Made by a program: the position numbers and the translations under genes. The notes under the pieces were generated by a model. That model was not told the origin of the DNA, did not search any database, and saw nothing but the letters and a program-made list of their open reading frames with translations. DNA of 64,000 nucleotides. It comes from Drosophila persimilis (taxonomy: Eukaryota > Arthropoda > Insecta > Diptera > Drosophilidae). Numbering within the stretch: the stretch's first letter is position 1; each line of letters opens with the position of its first letter. Location: contig NW_020825338.1 of the NCBI RefSeq assembly GCF_003286085.1, positions 1,426,001 through 1,490,000 on the forward strand. Reading direction: 5' to 3'. This document shows positions 21,045-33,400 of this stretch, piece after piece.

Positions 21045-22694
21045 TTAATGGTGGTTTTTTGGGGGCATCCTGCTGTTGTTGGATGCACCCTTCTGACGGT
21101 TTTCCGAAGCTCTACGAATGCATGTTTGGCACTGCGGCTTATAAACATTCGGAGCTCCACAGCCGTAACAAAATATCCGCCTATCTGCCATACAATTTTC
21201 CCACACATGTCCAAGCTCCTCACAATTCCAACAAGAACGCTTAGCCGTCGAACTTTGAATGGCCTCTACGCTGATATCCTCATACTCTTCTTGATCGCTT
21301 TCAGGGCGCGATTCCTCCAGACTATGTATCGAACGGCGGCCGACCGGTGGCCGAGACTTGTCAGATTTCTGTAACTCCTGCACTAGATTTTCATGCATCT
21401 GTACTAATCTTCTCAATTGACCAACTGAGCTAATGGACTGATATAAGATTTTGTGACGGGTTTCGGGAAGCAAATTTGCTTTTAATATTTCTATTAATTC
21501 CTCTTCCGCCATTTTAATGCCAAATTTATCTATAAGACCAGCCACGGCGTCGTGAAAAGCGACGAAGGGTTCTCCGACGTGTTGCTTTCGAGCACGAATC
21601 AATTCCTTGCTCATAAACTCAGAACGATAGTCTTTATATTTTTGTCTAAGAGCTGCACAAAATTCTGTCCAAACGATGCGATCTACCTGCTTGTGGTATC
21701 TCCAATACCAATCGCGCGCTTTGCCAACCAGCAAGATGTGCAAATGTTTGCAAAGGCCGAGAAAATCGCTATCCAAGGTTTCATCGGTTAATGTTTTGAC
21801 TCGGTAAATGAATTCTTCTACCCCTAAACCTTCGGTAGAACCATCAAAAGGAACATTCCACTTTTGCATAATGTTGGCCGTCTTGGCCGTTCGCAGGCTA
21901 GTCATGCTGTTTATACATGAAACTGGTGTTGGGATATTTGGCCTCGCATACCCTTCCTGCGGACTCGCTGGCGGCTGAATCTGCAAAGTGGATATGGCTC
22001 TGGCCACAGTGCGCTCAATTATCTGTTGGAGGACATCCAAGTCCAACCCCTGGCTTGGAGGGGCTGTCCGTGCATTGGGTGCTTCCCAAGGGCTAGAGTG
22101 AGTGGCGACATTAGCTGACGGAGCTTCAGTCTGGTTGGAGCTATGGCTAGCATCCAATCCCGACAAACACACTACTTCCGGACCGGAAGATCGACCTGGC
22201 GGGATCTTCGGGACCTGCTTTTTGGCTGGTGCTCGAATTCTTTTGGACCGAGTGGGCCTAGTGGTTCGTTCTACCGGGACTGAACCTACAGTTGGAATTT
22301 GGCTCAATTGGGTATTCTTGCCATTTCCCTCGGATATCTTTCCCGTCTCTGGCTGAAAATGTCCATTTTCCGGGGTCTGTGCGACCTCCAAAGCTTTGGC
22401 AAGACTTCGAGTAGTAATTCCCGAGGGACCGGGTAATTCTGTTGGTTCCGGCTGCGGCTTGTTTGGAGAACAATTGCCAACAACGAGTTTTGCTTGAGAT
22501 AACGTACATACTCGGCTACAGTTCGGACACTCATCGTGATGAGGGAACCATTCTTCCAGACATGCTTTATGGAAAACGTGATTGCACGGAGTACAAAAAC
22601 ACGGCTGAGTATTGGACATTTCGGAGCAACAAATGCCGCAAAAGTTTTCCGAACTCAGCGGATTGTTGTGCTGAGGACTATGTCGCAGCGGCAT
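21045..22694 (-). CDS. gag: Gypsy element 1 gag with N-terminal RING-H2 domain
   Basis: An intact 549-codon frame. Residues 19-59 form a RING-H2 pattern: Cys19, Cys22, Cys37, His39, His42, Cys45, Cys56, Cys59 (CGIC...CNHVFHKAC...CPNC). A Pro/Ser/Thr-rich linker follows, with a basic TRSKRIRAPAKK segment. About residues 280-440 are a retrotransposon gag capsid region (VPFDGSTEGLGVEEFI, ARDWYWRY, FCAALRQKYKDY, LLPETRHKIL). Near the end lies a CCHC knuckle (CWNCEELGHVWENC), followed by a second Cys cluster. Capsid and RNA packaging are expected roles. The RING could confer ubiquitin ligase or protein-binding activity; that is inference. The first Met is taken as the start, since the RING begins soon after it. 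Confidence 0.9.
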   Translation of the reverse strand: MPLRHSPQHNNPLSSENFCGICCSEMSNTQPCFCTPCNHVFHKACLEEWFPHHDECPNCSRVCTLSQAKLVVGNCSPNKPQPEPTELPGPSGITTRSLAKALEVAQTPENGHFQPETGKISEGNGKNTQLSQIPTVGSVPVERTTRPTRSKRIRAPAKKQVPKIPPGRSSGPEVVCLSGLDASHSSNQTEAPSANVATHSSPWEAPNARTAPPSQGLDLDVLQQIIERTVARAISTLQIQPPASPQEGYARPNIPTPVSCINSMTSLRTAKTANIMQKWNVPFDGSTEGLGVEEFIYRVKTLTDETLDSDFLGLCKHLHILLVGKARDWYWRYHKQVDRIVWTEFCAALRQKYKDYRSEFMSKELIRARKQHVGEPFVAFHDAVAGLIDKFGIKMAEEELIEILKANLLPETRHKILYQSISSVGQLRRLVQMHENLVQELQKSDKSRPPVGRRSIHSLEESRPESDQEEYEDISVEAIQSSTAKRSCWNCEELGHVWENCMADRRIFCYGCGAPNVYKPQCQTCIRRASENRQKGASNNSRMPPKNHH

Positions 22695-23375
22695 TTTTTA
22701 TAAGATTTTTTTATTATTATTTGTTTTCTATATTCTACCAAATTTTTCCTAGGGTGACATTTAATGGGTGACATAATAAGATAGGGATAGGAGTTGCGAA
22801 TCTTTGGAACAGCGACAAAAGAATGGATTTTGTTTGGGCTCAGTACTGATATCCGGCCTAAACCAAATATGCAATATTCTGCAATTGTATGCAACCGTAT
22901 GCTATGCGCAAAGAGTAACAATACCAAATCCGAATCAACCTCACAATTCAAACTATTGAAACTAATATCCGCTGAATTAACTGTAGCTTGAAGAACGCGA
23001 CCTAAACCAATCTCGCTTGTTCGGTATGAATACGCAAGCAGCATATATACACATTCCAGACAACAAGTTTGACTAGCCCGACAGGATGCGTCAGCATGGG
23101 AACTACTTTCTTAATTCCGGATTATCACTTAAGCTTCCCTTCGTCGTAGACTCGACGACTTCCCAATAAAACTCAGAGGATCAACCAGTATTAGGATCCA
23201 AGCAGAATCCGCAATATTCTGAAATTGTATCGGAGCAATGACCAGATCGTTTAGAGAAAACTAAAGTCAGCATTAAGCATATGAATACAAACGAGCAATA
23301 GGTGGGACGAGCCAATAGCTGATTTTGTTGCTACAGTGACCAATACTTTCTACTGTCACTATAACTTTTGCTAGG
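22695..23375 (-). other. Gypsy element 1 5' leader
   Basis: This is the region between the PBS and the gag ATG on the minus strand. Frames are short and do not resemble known proteins. It is presumed to hold the untranslated leader and packaging signal. Confidence 0.6.
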
Positions 23376-23393
23376 GCCCCACGTTGGGCGCCA
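23376..23393 (-). promoter_or_regulatory. Primer binding site, tRNA-Lys
   Basis: The plus strand reads GCCCCACGTTGGGCGCCA, which is the 3' end of Drosophila tRNA-Lys(CTT) plus CCA as I know it. It lies 8 bp inside the 5' LTR, the normal place for a minus-strand element. Confidence 0.85.
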
Positions 23394-24075
23394 AAAATTT
23401 ATGTAACATTTCCACGATATATTTCTATACGTGAGTAGGGGATGGTTTGGAGGGGATGTCGAGGTCACGGCCGGTGGGGATTCTTTGGTTCCGTGCTCAT
23501 TCGGTAACTTGGGTAACTTCCATGATTTCCAGGGGTGCGAAGGTTCTGGAAATCCCTAATATTCTTACCCTACCCCATTAGGTCACCCTGTCCCTAGGAA
23601 ATTATAAGTCTACTCCATGTTCATTGCTAGTAAACTTCAATATATTTCTTTGTACTTCATCAAAGACATTTTGCTTCAATCAAAACTAACAAACCAAGTT
23701 TCACTTCTTAACATAAGATTTTTTTTCTATGTTGGTTAGTGCATTGCTTGGCTACGTTTCCATGCATTAAAAGAATGCAGGGAATGCGAGCAATGCAAGC
23801 TTAGCAGCATTGGCACCGAAGAGACCGAAAAGCTTCGAGCGTGTGGAACGCAAGCGTTGCGCTCTCTTATCAGCAGCGGCTGGCCGCTGCGCATGCGTTT
23901 TAGATTTGAACGAAGACAGGCGCAAAGGAAAAAATGGAAATTGGGTCACTTACGGCTTGCATACAGTGGTCCCTCGCTGAAAGACGCCTTTCGTTGTGGA
24001 GCTGTGGAGACCCTGTTAGTGTGTGCCCAGATCGGAGGGGGATTGATAAATAGGGGGGGTATGAAAAAGGTTTTT

Positions 24076-25183
24076 TATACCCGATACTCAAAATGAGTAT
24101 TGGGGTATATTAGATTTGTGGTGAAAGTGGATGTGTGTAACGTCCAGAAGGAATCGTTTCCGACCCCATAAAGTATATATATTCTTGATCAGCATCAATA
24201 GCCGAGTCGATTGAGCCATGTCTGTCTGTCCGTCCGTCCGTCTGTCCGTCTGTCCGTCCCCTTCAGCGCCTAATGCTCAAAGACTATAAGAGCTAGAGCA
24301 ACGATGTTTTGGATCCAGACTTCTGTGATATGTCACTGCTCCAAAAATATTTCAAAACTTTGCCCCGCCCACTTCCGCCCCCACAAAGGGCGAAAATCTG
24401 TGGCATCCACAATTTTAAAGATACGAGAAAACCAAAAACGCTGAATCGTAGAGAATGACCATATCTTTTAGACTGCAGAATCTGAATTGGATCGTATTAT
24501 TATTATAGCCAGCATCAAGAAAACAATTTCATTTTTTCTCGCCCTGTCTCTCTCTAACACACACGTAGCATAGGCGGCTTTGCTTAGAGTAAAACATTAG
24601 CGCCTAGATCTCAGAGACTATAAAAGCTAGTGCAACCAAATTTGGTATCCACACTCCTAATATATCGGACCGAGACGAGTTTGTTTCAAAATTTCGCCAC
24701 ACCCCCTTCCGCCCCCGCAAGGGATGCAAATCTGGGGATATTCACAAATCTCAGAGACTATTAAAGCTAGAGTAACCAAATTTAGTATTCGCACTCCTGT
24801 TAGATCTCACTATAAAACGTATATCTCAGAATTTCGCCCCACCCCCATCCGCCCCCACAAAGGACGAAAATCTGTTGCATCCACAATATTGCAGATTTGA
24901 GAAAACTAAAAACGCAGAATCATAGATAATGACCATATCTATTAGATTGCTGAATCTGGATCAGATCAGATCATTTTTATAGCCAAAAGGAACAAATCAA
25001 TTGGCAGTGGCTACGCAGCGCCCGACGTCACGCTCAGACTGATTTTCTGTCTCTCTCGCACGCACTCTTTGTCGTGTCGTTAAATATTAGCGGCGTCTGC
25101 CGGAGGAGAGCCATACTGACTTAGTATCGGGTATAACCGTAGAGTTGCGGTGTCCGCAGCAACTCACAACGTTCCCCCTCGTT
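24076..25183 (+). mobile_element. DINE-1 full length, inserted in the LTR poly-T tract
   Basis: 1108 bp from TATACCCGATACTC to CCCTCGTT. The empty site at 17027-17041 is an uninterrupted T12 run in the other LTR. No target duplication beyond the T run is seen. Confidence 0.93.
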
Positions 25184-25981
25184 TTTTTTTGTAGTCTGTT
25201 ATTTTATGATTAAATCGTTCGGTCTCCAACCCGCAAAAATGAATTCCGTTTTGGGAACTGGCACATTCACGCCTAGCGAGGTAGGACTGTACCTCAGAGT
25301 TAAAGAATATAAGTGCTTAAAAGAACAAGAAAAATTACAATTAAAACTACACTATGCTACGAAATCTCGGTCCGGATCCGTGGCGGCGTCTTCTAGGCCG
25401 TCGCAGACAGCGAGTTAGCGGCGCATAGGGAGAGGGGGGTAATCTCTATGCCCTCGATGCCCTCTATGCGCGTACGTTAGATATGGCGCAAGAGTTAGGG
25501 CCGGTGGAGGTTATGTCGCCGGGCAGGTGGATGCTTCAACGACTCCAAAAGGGGGAAAAAAAATCTCGGCCCCACACCAAGGTCGACTCCGAAGAGTACT
25601 CCCGTCAAGAGTGGGAGTTTGGTGTGGGTGGGGGCAGAACTTTGGGAGAGCTGGTTGGCTACCGCTCGGGGCCAGGGCCCTATGGGCGAAACAGAACCAA
25701 AACCACGAGGGCTAAGAAAAAAAATCTAAATTTTCCCTACAGGGCACTTTTACATACCGGTTTTTCCGGGCTTTTCCACGGAGACACGAGTGTTGGGTTC
25801 TCCTGGCCGAGTTGTGGGACGCACGGGTTTGCACCAAGAACAACACTTGCTGGCGAGGCGAGGCAAATATGCACTTTTCGCCAGGGTAGTTTCTTGCCAG
25901 TTTTCTCGGCGCACGGTTATTAATTGTCGCCCGATTTTTGCGGCGCGCCCACCGTGTGGGACTTTCCCCGTTCCGTTTTAT

Positions 25982-27106
25982 TATACCCGATACTCAAAAT
26001 GAGTATTGGGGTATATTAGATTTGTGGTAAAAGTGGATGTGTGTAACGTCCAGAAGGAATCGTTTCCGACCCTATAAAGTATATATATTCTTGATCAGCA
26101 TCAATAGCCGAGTCGATTGAGCCATGTCTGTCTGTCCGTCTGTCCGTCTGTCCGTCCGTCCGTCTGTCCGTCTGTCCGTCCCCTTCAGCGCCTAATGCTC
26201 AAAGACTATAAGAGCTAGAGCAACGATGTTTTGGATCCAGACTTCTGTGATATGTCACTGCTACAAAAATATTTCAAAACTTTGCCCCGCCCACTTCCGC
26301 CCCCACAAAGGGCGAAAATCTGTGGCATCCACAATTTTAAAGATACGAGAAATCCAAAAACGCAGAATCGTAGAGAATGACCATATCTTTTAGACTGCGG
26401 AATCTGAATTGGATCGTATTATTATTATAGCCAGCATCAAGAAAACAATTTCATTTTTTCTCGCCCTGTCTCTCTCTAACACACACGTAGCATAGGCGGC
26501 TTTGCTTAGAGTAAAACATTAGCGCCTAGATCTCAGAGACTATAAAAGCTAGTGCAACCAAATTTGGTATCCACACTCCTAATATATCGGACCGAGATGA
26601 GTTTGTTTCAAAATTTCGCCACACCCCCTTCCGCCCCCGCAAAGGATGCAAATCTGGGGATATTCACAAATCTCAGAGACTATTAAAGCTAGAGTAACCA
26701 AACCAAGTATCCGCACTCCTGTTAGATCTCACTATAAAACGTATATCTCAAAATTTCGCCACACCCCCTTCCGCCTCCACAAAGGACGAAAATCTGTTGC
26801 ATCCACAATATTGCAGATTTGAGAAAACTAAAAACGCAGAATCATAGATAACGACCATATCTATCAGATTGCTGAATCTGGATCAGATCAGATAATTTTT
26901 GTAGCCAAAAGGAACAAATCAATTTGCATTGGCTACGCAGCGCCCGACGTCACGCTCAGACTGATTTTCTGTCTCTCTCGCACGCACTCTTTGTCGTGTC
27001 GTTTAATATTAGACGCCGCCTGCTGGAGGAGAGCCATACTGACTTAGTATCGGGTATAACCGTAGAGTTGCGGTCTCCGAAGCTACTCACAACGTTCCCC
27101 CTCGTT
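25982..27106 (+). mobile_element. DINE-1 full length, second insertion in the same LTR
   Basis: About 1125 bp. The empty site in the left LTR reads CCGTTTTATTTATTTTCGG (17824-17842). Here the same sequence is split after CCGTTTTAT(T) and resumes at TATTTTCGG, so no bases are duplicated. The microsatellite is longer than in the neighbouring copy. Confidence 0.93.
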
Positions 27107-27511
27107 TATTTTCGGTTTGTCTTTGTGGCACTTATTTGGGTTTTATTTTCTTACTTTTCTTTTCTTTTGGGATTACACGTGGTCGATTTAGTTATATATT
27201 TTTTTACCGAAGCGGCGATAGCCACCGGCTGCACAGATTCAAATTTTCAAAAGAGAACGTTCTGGGGCTTTTGCACTGCTTAAATACGAGCTTACCGATC
27301 TTAAAGCTCGGCTTCGAAAGCTCTGTTGCGATGCGCTGCACAGCACTTACGGCAGCTCAGCTCAGCTGTTCCCTACCTCGAGCTTGCTTGCACCCACCCC
27401 AACTATACTATGCCCTGCAGCGCTAATTGGCCCAAGGTTATTGCATGCGATATCCGAGCACCATAGCGATAACCTATTTTGAATCGGTATTGTCCAACCG
27501 CAACCGTTACA

Positions 27512-28331
27512 TATGTCAAGGCTCTTGGAATACGCTGTGACCCGGTTGTAGACGAGCTTTCCTTCAAGTTGACCATTCCTGAGCCACAAGTGCTCTGACA
27601 AAACGGATTTTGCTGTCTGAGCTTGCCAAGATCTACGATCCCCTGGGGTTGCTTGCCCCCACAACTGTATTTCTAAAGATTATGTTTCAAGATAGTTGGC
27701 TGAGCTCGGTCGAATGTAGCTATGCGCACTATGGGAACAGTTTGTAGCTGAAGTTCATTTACTGGAAAGCTGTCGCATACCTCGATACCTATCCTCGCCA
27801 CTTCAAGCAACGGAGCTGCATGAATTCGCAGATATGTATCTTACAGTCAGGACAAGGAGATTTCTAATTTTCTGCGTCGCATTTTGCAGGTATTTGCGAG
27901 ACCGCCGTACGATCTATCAAAATCCACCGTCGCCGAGTAATTGGTAGCTTTGACTTTCGAGGAATATTCAACAATTTTAACCAAGATTGAAGATTTAATC
28001 ACCTCTCGCCTGCTGCTCGCCCAGCGATCACAGTTTGGATCCCCTTTGCACCACTCATTTTCTTACAGGTCAACCTCGCATGTCGATGCCGTCCTTGCTA
28101 GACGTCAAAATTAACAGACTGCAGCGTTGGAGACAACTGCAAGCCAAGGTTCAGGGATTCTGGAAACGTTGGAGTCTGGAATACCTTGCGTCCTTGCAAC
28201 CTCGCAAATGGCTGCTTGGGCGAAACACCGAAGTTCATCCTGGCCAAGACGAGAGGGTTCGAGTGGTCACCGTTTCTAAACTTGCTGTGCCTTGTTCCCT
28301 TGTTCTAAACAATCGTTCAAGGGGTCTGGTA
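27512..28331 (+). pseudogene. BEL/Pao retrotransposon pol remnant
   Basis: The plus strand reads VKALGIRCDPVVDELSFKL, then (after a one-base shift at about 27598) TKRILLSELAKIYDPLGLL and a following FQDSWL. This is the conserved RT/RNase H region of BEL/Pao elements. Further right, at 28050-28250, FLTGQP...INRLQRWRQLQ...FWKRWSLEYL is the C-terminal region typical of BEL integrases. The region in between is deleted or scrambled. Several stops make it inactive. The element continues on the other side of the gypsy insertion. Confidence 0.82.
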
Positions 28332-28811
28332 TGTTGAGAAATTTGCCGCTTAGTTTTAGTTCAATGTTCGTGTATATTACAACTGCACTATTCATATGCA
28401 CATGATTGTATTGCACCGCCTAAGTAACTACTCTTACGCGCATAGCTTTGTTGTTATTGCTTGTGTCCAAAACATAGCTGTAATGTACTCACACGTATAG
28501 CCAAAGCCCGCAACTGCACACGAATACATCTATGTGTACCGTTTTGTATTAGACCGTCGCAACGCATCATCTTTCAATTCCCTTTTGGCTCGACTTCTTT
28601 TGTGGAGTGGAAGTTAGTAGAAATTTCTAGATGAAATCAACCGCACGCATAGTTTGTACCATAGTTTGTATCATCGACACCCCCGCTATTCATATACACA
28701 CATGTAAAATACTTTTTAATATAACCACCAATATTAAATAACCAATATAAATAAATAAGCTCAATATTCAAAAGATTATCAGTCCACTAAGTCATAACCA
28801 CGTCCATTACA
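28332..28811 (+). repeat. Probable BEL/Pao 3' LTR
   Basis: It begins TGTTGAGAAATTTGCC directly after an AAGGGG purine run and ends CCATTACA, giving the TG...CA ends of an LTR (480 bp). It follows the BEL pol remnant at the expected place. The partner LTR is not in this window. Confidence 0.6.
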
Positions 28812-28926
28812 TTTTTCAAACTGCACGACATTGATGGGCTCGTCCCCATTAAATTCCGTAATTTGTTTATCTAAGAAAAGAAAATAATGAAAAAAAATTG
28901 TTAACTAGCTGCCATAGAAGGATTTC

Positions 28927-29346
28927 AGTTCTAGCGGCCAACAATACTAGAACACACACACGAAAACAGAAAGTAGCATCACCATCAGATCTCTGAAAAC
29001 GAAAGAAGCATACAAACACACATTTTTGTCGAAACATATTGTGTGTGTACTCTGTGTTTAGTATATCCTCTATTTATAGAAAGAAATATATATATTTATG
29101 CATATTTATTTTAGTATACATATGTACATATATATATTTTTTCTTATATTGTATATTTAGATACATCATTGTTTTAGTTATAATACACAAAAAAGTCGAG
29201 AGCCGACGGCGTTTACATAATTTTTATAATTTATAATCAACCTGCTTAAGATAAGGGAATAAATGTGCAATTATATTATTGTAATATTTTATATTTTGTG
29301 GTGTAAATCAAACAAATAACAGCTTTTATTTTATTTCCCGCGCCCT
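28927..29346 (+). repeat. Dispersed repeat X (copy 2)
   Basis: CAGTTCTAGCGGCCA, CAGATCTCTGAAAACGAAAG, TTGTGTGTGTACTCTGTGTTT and the 3' block ending CCCGCGCCCT match copy 1 at 700-870, 942-972 and 1696-1775. Here they are in one uninterrupted run, with an AT-rich insert at 29065-29185. Confidence 0.6.
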
Positions 29347-30451
29347 AGTGTACCATACCCCCACCCCCTGCGCTTCGATTATTCTCAATGTAAATACTGA
29401 GCAGCTTTTCATAAGTGAACTCCGCCTCACCCACAAATAAATTAAAATGCGCACACCAGCGCAAATTGGCGCAACAACGAGTTTTAGGATTATTTTATAC
29501 ACAATTTGCACTACAATATTACATAATTACTTTCTCGCACAATTGCTCACAAAATTAGTTATTGACCATAAGAGACGGGCACATTGGCTAAGTATTCTCT
29601 ACCTTTGGACGACACAAATTAATACACACAAAAACATGAGCACAAATTTGTTTAATATAATAACTCTACATACCCTGGCCTTTCTTTTCCATTACTTTGA
29701 TTTCTGTTTTTGAACTTAGTTTCAATTTGGTAAGCTCTCAAAGTAAACAAACAGTTTCCCGCGTTTTTTACTATCGATTGTAGCTTATCAAACAGCTGAC
29801 TTTAAAACGTTGCAAAAAGGGCAGGAATGCATTAAAACAAAAAAGATTTTTGATTTTTTTTTAAATTAATGTATATACTAATTAAATGTTAAATTAAAAT
29901 TAAGTTTCATTGACATGCATTTTTTCGAATTAACGTCGAAAGATGGGGTCGCTGGCCCACAGTGCACTGGCAGATTTCGCAAAAACAAGCAGTTCAGGGA
30001 CAGCACTAGCAGTGCCAACTTGGCTACAAAAAAATACCAAATGACATACATTTTTTCAAATCATTGCCGTTGCTACAAAGTAGGTATTTCAAAGGGTTTT
30101 CCACATTCAAACTAAGCAAACAGTGCAGGAATGTCATTATTGTGTACAAATATTCAGTCATCATTTAAGCAGCACTGAAGCAGCTCAGATTCGGAGCTAA
30201 AAATTTTAAAATAATTTCGAAATTTTCGAATATTGTATTCCAACGTAGTTTTATAGCAGGCAGTGAAGGAATTGTTATAGTGTAAACAAGCATAGAACTT
30301 AATAGAACCCATTTCACACAAGTTGGCAGGCCGCAACAATTATTTGTTGGTTTTTTTGTTGCGGTTTTCCCTTTAGTTTTTCTAGAAACGCCGAAAAAAT
30401 CAACAATAAACAAAAATAAATCTCAGTTAACAATCGAGTGCAACGAAAGCC
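29347..30451 (+). promoter_or_regulatory. 5' flank of the Herc4-like pseudogene
   Basis: Non-repetitive sequence without a long frame, followed by a likely 5' UTR from about 30130. A TATCGAT core (29772-29778) resembles the DREF element common at Drosophila housekeeping promoters, and two CAGCTG-type motifs are nearby. No TATA box is obvious. It looks like a moved piece of euchromatin carrying its own promoter. Confidence 0.45.
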
Positions 30452-33400
30452 ATGGCCCTGTATTGCTGGGGCGACGCCTCACACGGTCAATTGGGGCTCG
30501 GTGGCATCGAGAATGAGCAGGTGAGTCTTGTGCACAAGCACACAAGAAATGGAATACATTTGGATACCCCATTAACAAACTGTCGGGTTTGATTTTCTTG
30601 TTTTGTTCGTCTGCAGATCCTTGCACCTAGTCAGATAGAGTTCGCCGGTGCAACAGAATGCCTGCGGACATCGCCACACGCTCTTCCTCACTGCCAACGG
30701 GCAGGTGTACGCCTGCGGAAACAACGATCACCACCAGCTTGGCCACGAGTTGCCCACCAAAAGGCCACGTATGTCGCCGTTTAGTATGCAAATTTCATTA
30801 ATCGTGTTTTGTACTCTCTTTCATCACTAAATATTCTATCCATCCATGACCCGAAGAACCGGCATCAAATGACTACCCACTCAACCGTTCGCTTCCTCTC
30901 GCTCTTTTTCAGTTCCGATACCTGAGCTGCAGGCCTATGTTGTCATCCAGATTGCCTGTGGCAGCCGCCATTCCATGGCCCTCACCGAATGGGGCCAGAT
31001 CCTGAGCTGAGGCGACAACGATTGCGGACAGGTGGGCCATTTCACCGATAACGATGTCATTGAGCTTTCAAAGATCTTGTGCTTTCTAGTGTCCAAAAGA
31101 TTGGTGGTGGTGGTGCAGATTGCGTACGGCAACAATCACAGTCTGGCACTCACGAGCTGTAAGTAGCCTCTACCTCTCTGAAGCATTCTCAGCCTATAGT
31201 GAACCCCCCTCCTTTTAGGTGGCGAACTCTACTCCTGGGGCTACAACATCTATGGCCAGCTGGGCGTCCAGTCGCACAAAGATCTGCCGCACTTCAATGC
31301 CCCTGTGCAGCTGACGACCATCTTGGGCACCCCACTGGCCACCATCGCATGTGGGGGCAACCATTCTTTCCTCATCTCCAAGTCCAGTGCAGTGTTCGGC
31401 TGGGGCAAGAACACTTGCGGCCAGCTGGGGCTCAATGACGAGCAGAATCGTGCGTATCCCTCGCAACTGAAGACTATGCGCACGCTGGGCGTGAGATTCG
31501 TGCCCTGCGGTGACGAGTATTCCGTGTGCCTCACCAACGAGGGAGGCGTCTTCACCTGCGGTGCTGGCAACTACGGCCAGCTGGGGCATGGCGTCAGCTA
31601 CAACGAGATGATACCCCGCATGGTCATGGAACTGATGGGCAGCACCATCACCCAGGTGGCCTGCGGCAATCGGCACACGCTCGCGCTGGTTCGCTCCGGA
31701 GGTCGAGTGTATAGCTTTGGTTTGGGCGCCTCCGGGCAGCTTGGAACGCGAAACACTATAAGTAAGACGTTGCCTAAGGTGGTCATCGGTCCCTGGGTCT
31801 CGCCCAGTGGATCGGCATTGATGGAGTCCAGCGAAAGGGCCGATGACGATTGTGACGACCACTCTCTACGTGGACAAGGTGCCGCCCGAGGATTAGCGCA
31901 GCTACAAGTGGTACAAAGACTCAAGAGACTTCTGCTGCAAAAACGAAACTAATGCTATTTTCTTTCTCTTTGTTGCAGCCCCAATTCCTAGATCCTCTCG
32001 CTGACGGCAGAGGCCACACAGCAGTGCGCGCATATCAAGCAGAGCGATCTGGATCTGGATCTTCTGCAGTCCATGGAGGTGATCTTCAAAAATCAGGCGT
32101 GCCTGAACGGCTCGTTTCTGCTCTCGAACGATGAGCATTTTGACTGCTCTGCACGCAATTATGGACTGGATCTGAAGGCCACCGAGGTGGCATTCGATCA
32201 TCTATGAAGTGTGGAGAACGAGAGCATAAAGCAGGTGGTGCGTACATCTTCCATGACAGCATTAAATCCCCGATCACCAATCCCTCCACCCCACCCATCT
32301 TTGATCCCTCTGTGATCCGATCCGATCCATACTGAATCCGAGCAAGGTGCTACACAAATGGCTGGCCCAAACGCCAGTAGATTACTTCGAGCGCCTGGTT
32401 AACATATTTCTGCACGTGGTGATTCACATCATCAGCTTCTAAATGGGTCTGATGGCCATCAGTCCAACGTTGGAGAGTTCCCAAAGAGTGAGGATTTGGA
32501 TTTGATTCCATTACCGACCACCACCACTAACGCCATCATCCCTTTTAGCTGATGCCATACAATGCTGATTTGGATGTCATTCTGAAGGTAATGAATGTCC
32601 TCTTCATCATTAACAACTCGCGCAAGGAACGTGTAAGCTATCAGATATTCTACTGGCCCGAACTCGACTGGTATGCAAACGTCAAGCAGGAGTTTGTGAA
32701 ATGGATAATGGGGACCCCGAACGAGTTTAGCTTTTCATTCCTATTCGATGCGTCGGCCAAGACATCGATGCTCCAGGCGGATCAAGTGGTCCAAATGCAT
32801 TCAGCGATGGCCAATGCGGCCAACCATGTGAGTGTACTTCCCATCCTGCCTGGCCCTGGCCCTGGCTCCAACCTACCTTCTGCTACCTCTACCTCTACCT
32901 ACCTCTCTCTTGTCTCCTCTACCTCATAGCAGGGCATCTTCAATCTCTTTAACTATGGCGTGCCCATCTCGCACTACATCGTTCTGAATGTGACGCGGAA
33001 GAACTTAGTTCAGGACTCCCTCCGCGAGCTGCAGCACTACTCGCGGAGTGATCTCAAGAAAGCGCTGAAGATCAAGTTCCAGGACGAGGAAGCTGAGGAT
33101 GCTGGCGGTGTGCGCAAGGAGTTCTTCATGCTGCTGCTCAAGGATCTGCTCGATCCGAAGTACATCATGTTCAAGGAGTTGGAGGAGTCGCGTGTACTGT
33201 TATTCGCGGACATCACCTATGAAACGGCCTCATCGGCGTGCTCTGCGGACTGGCCATCTACAATTTTACAATCATCAATCTGCCCTTTCCCCTGGCCCTC
33301 TACAAGAAGTTGCTAAAAAAACCCGTCGATCTGAGTGATCTGCGACAGCTGTCGCCGGCGGAGGTTAATTCTCTGCAGGCACTGCTCGACTATGACGGCG

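Larger units (their letters stand above)
15807..27511 (-). mobile_element. Ty3/gypsy LTR retrotransposon 1 (long LTRs, RING-gag)
   Basis: The full element includes both LTRs, a tRNA-Lys primer binding site, gag, a protease fragment and pol, all on the minus strand. The TATG duplications on both sides show a single insertion event, into a BEL/Pao element. Two DINE-1 copies lie inside the right LTR. LTRs are almost identical outside indels, so the insertion is young relative to the decayed BEL host. It cannot be autonomous because of the PR-RT deletion (see pol). Confidence 0.9.
23402..27511 (-). repeat. Gypsy element 1, 5' LTR (right), with two DINE-1 insertions
   Basis: It starts TGTAAC and ends GTTACA. 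After removal of the DINE-1 copies it is about 1.88 kb, shorter than the other LTR by two deletions (around 23515 and 23715). The remaining sequence is nearly identical to 15807-18237. Each DINE-1 site can be compared with its empty counterpart in the left LTR. Confidence 0.88.
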
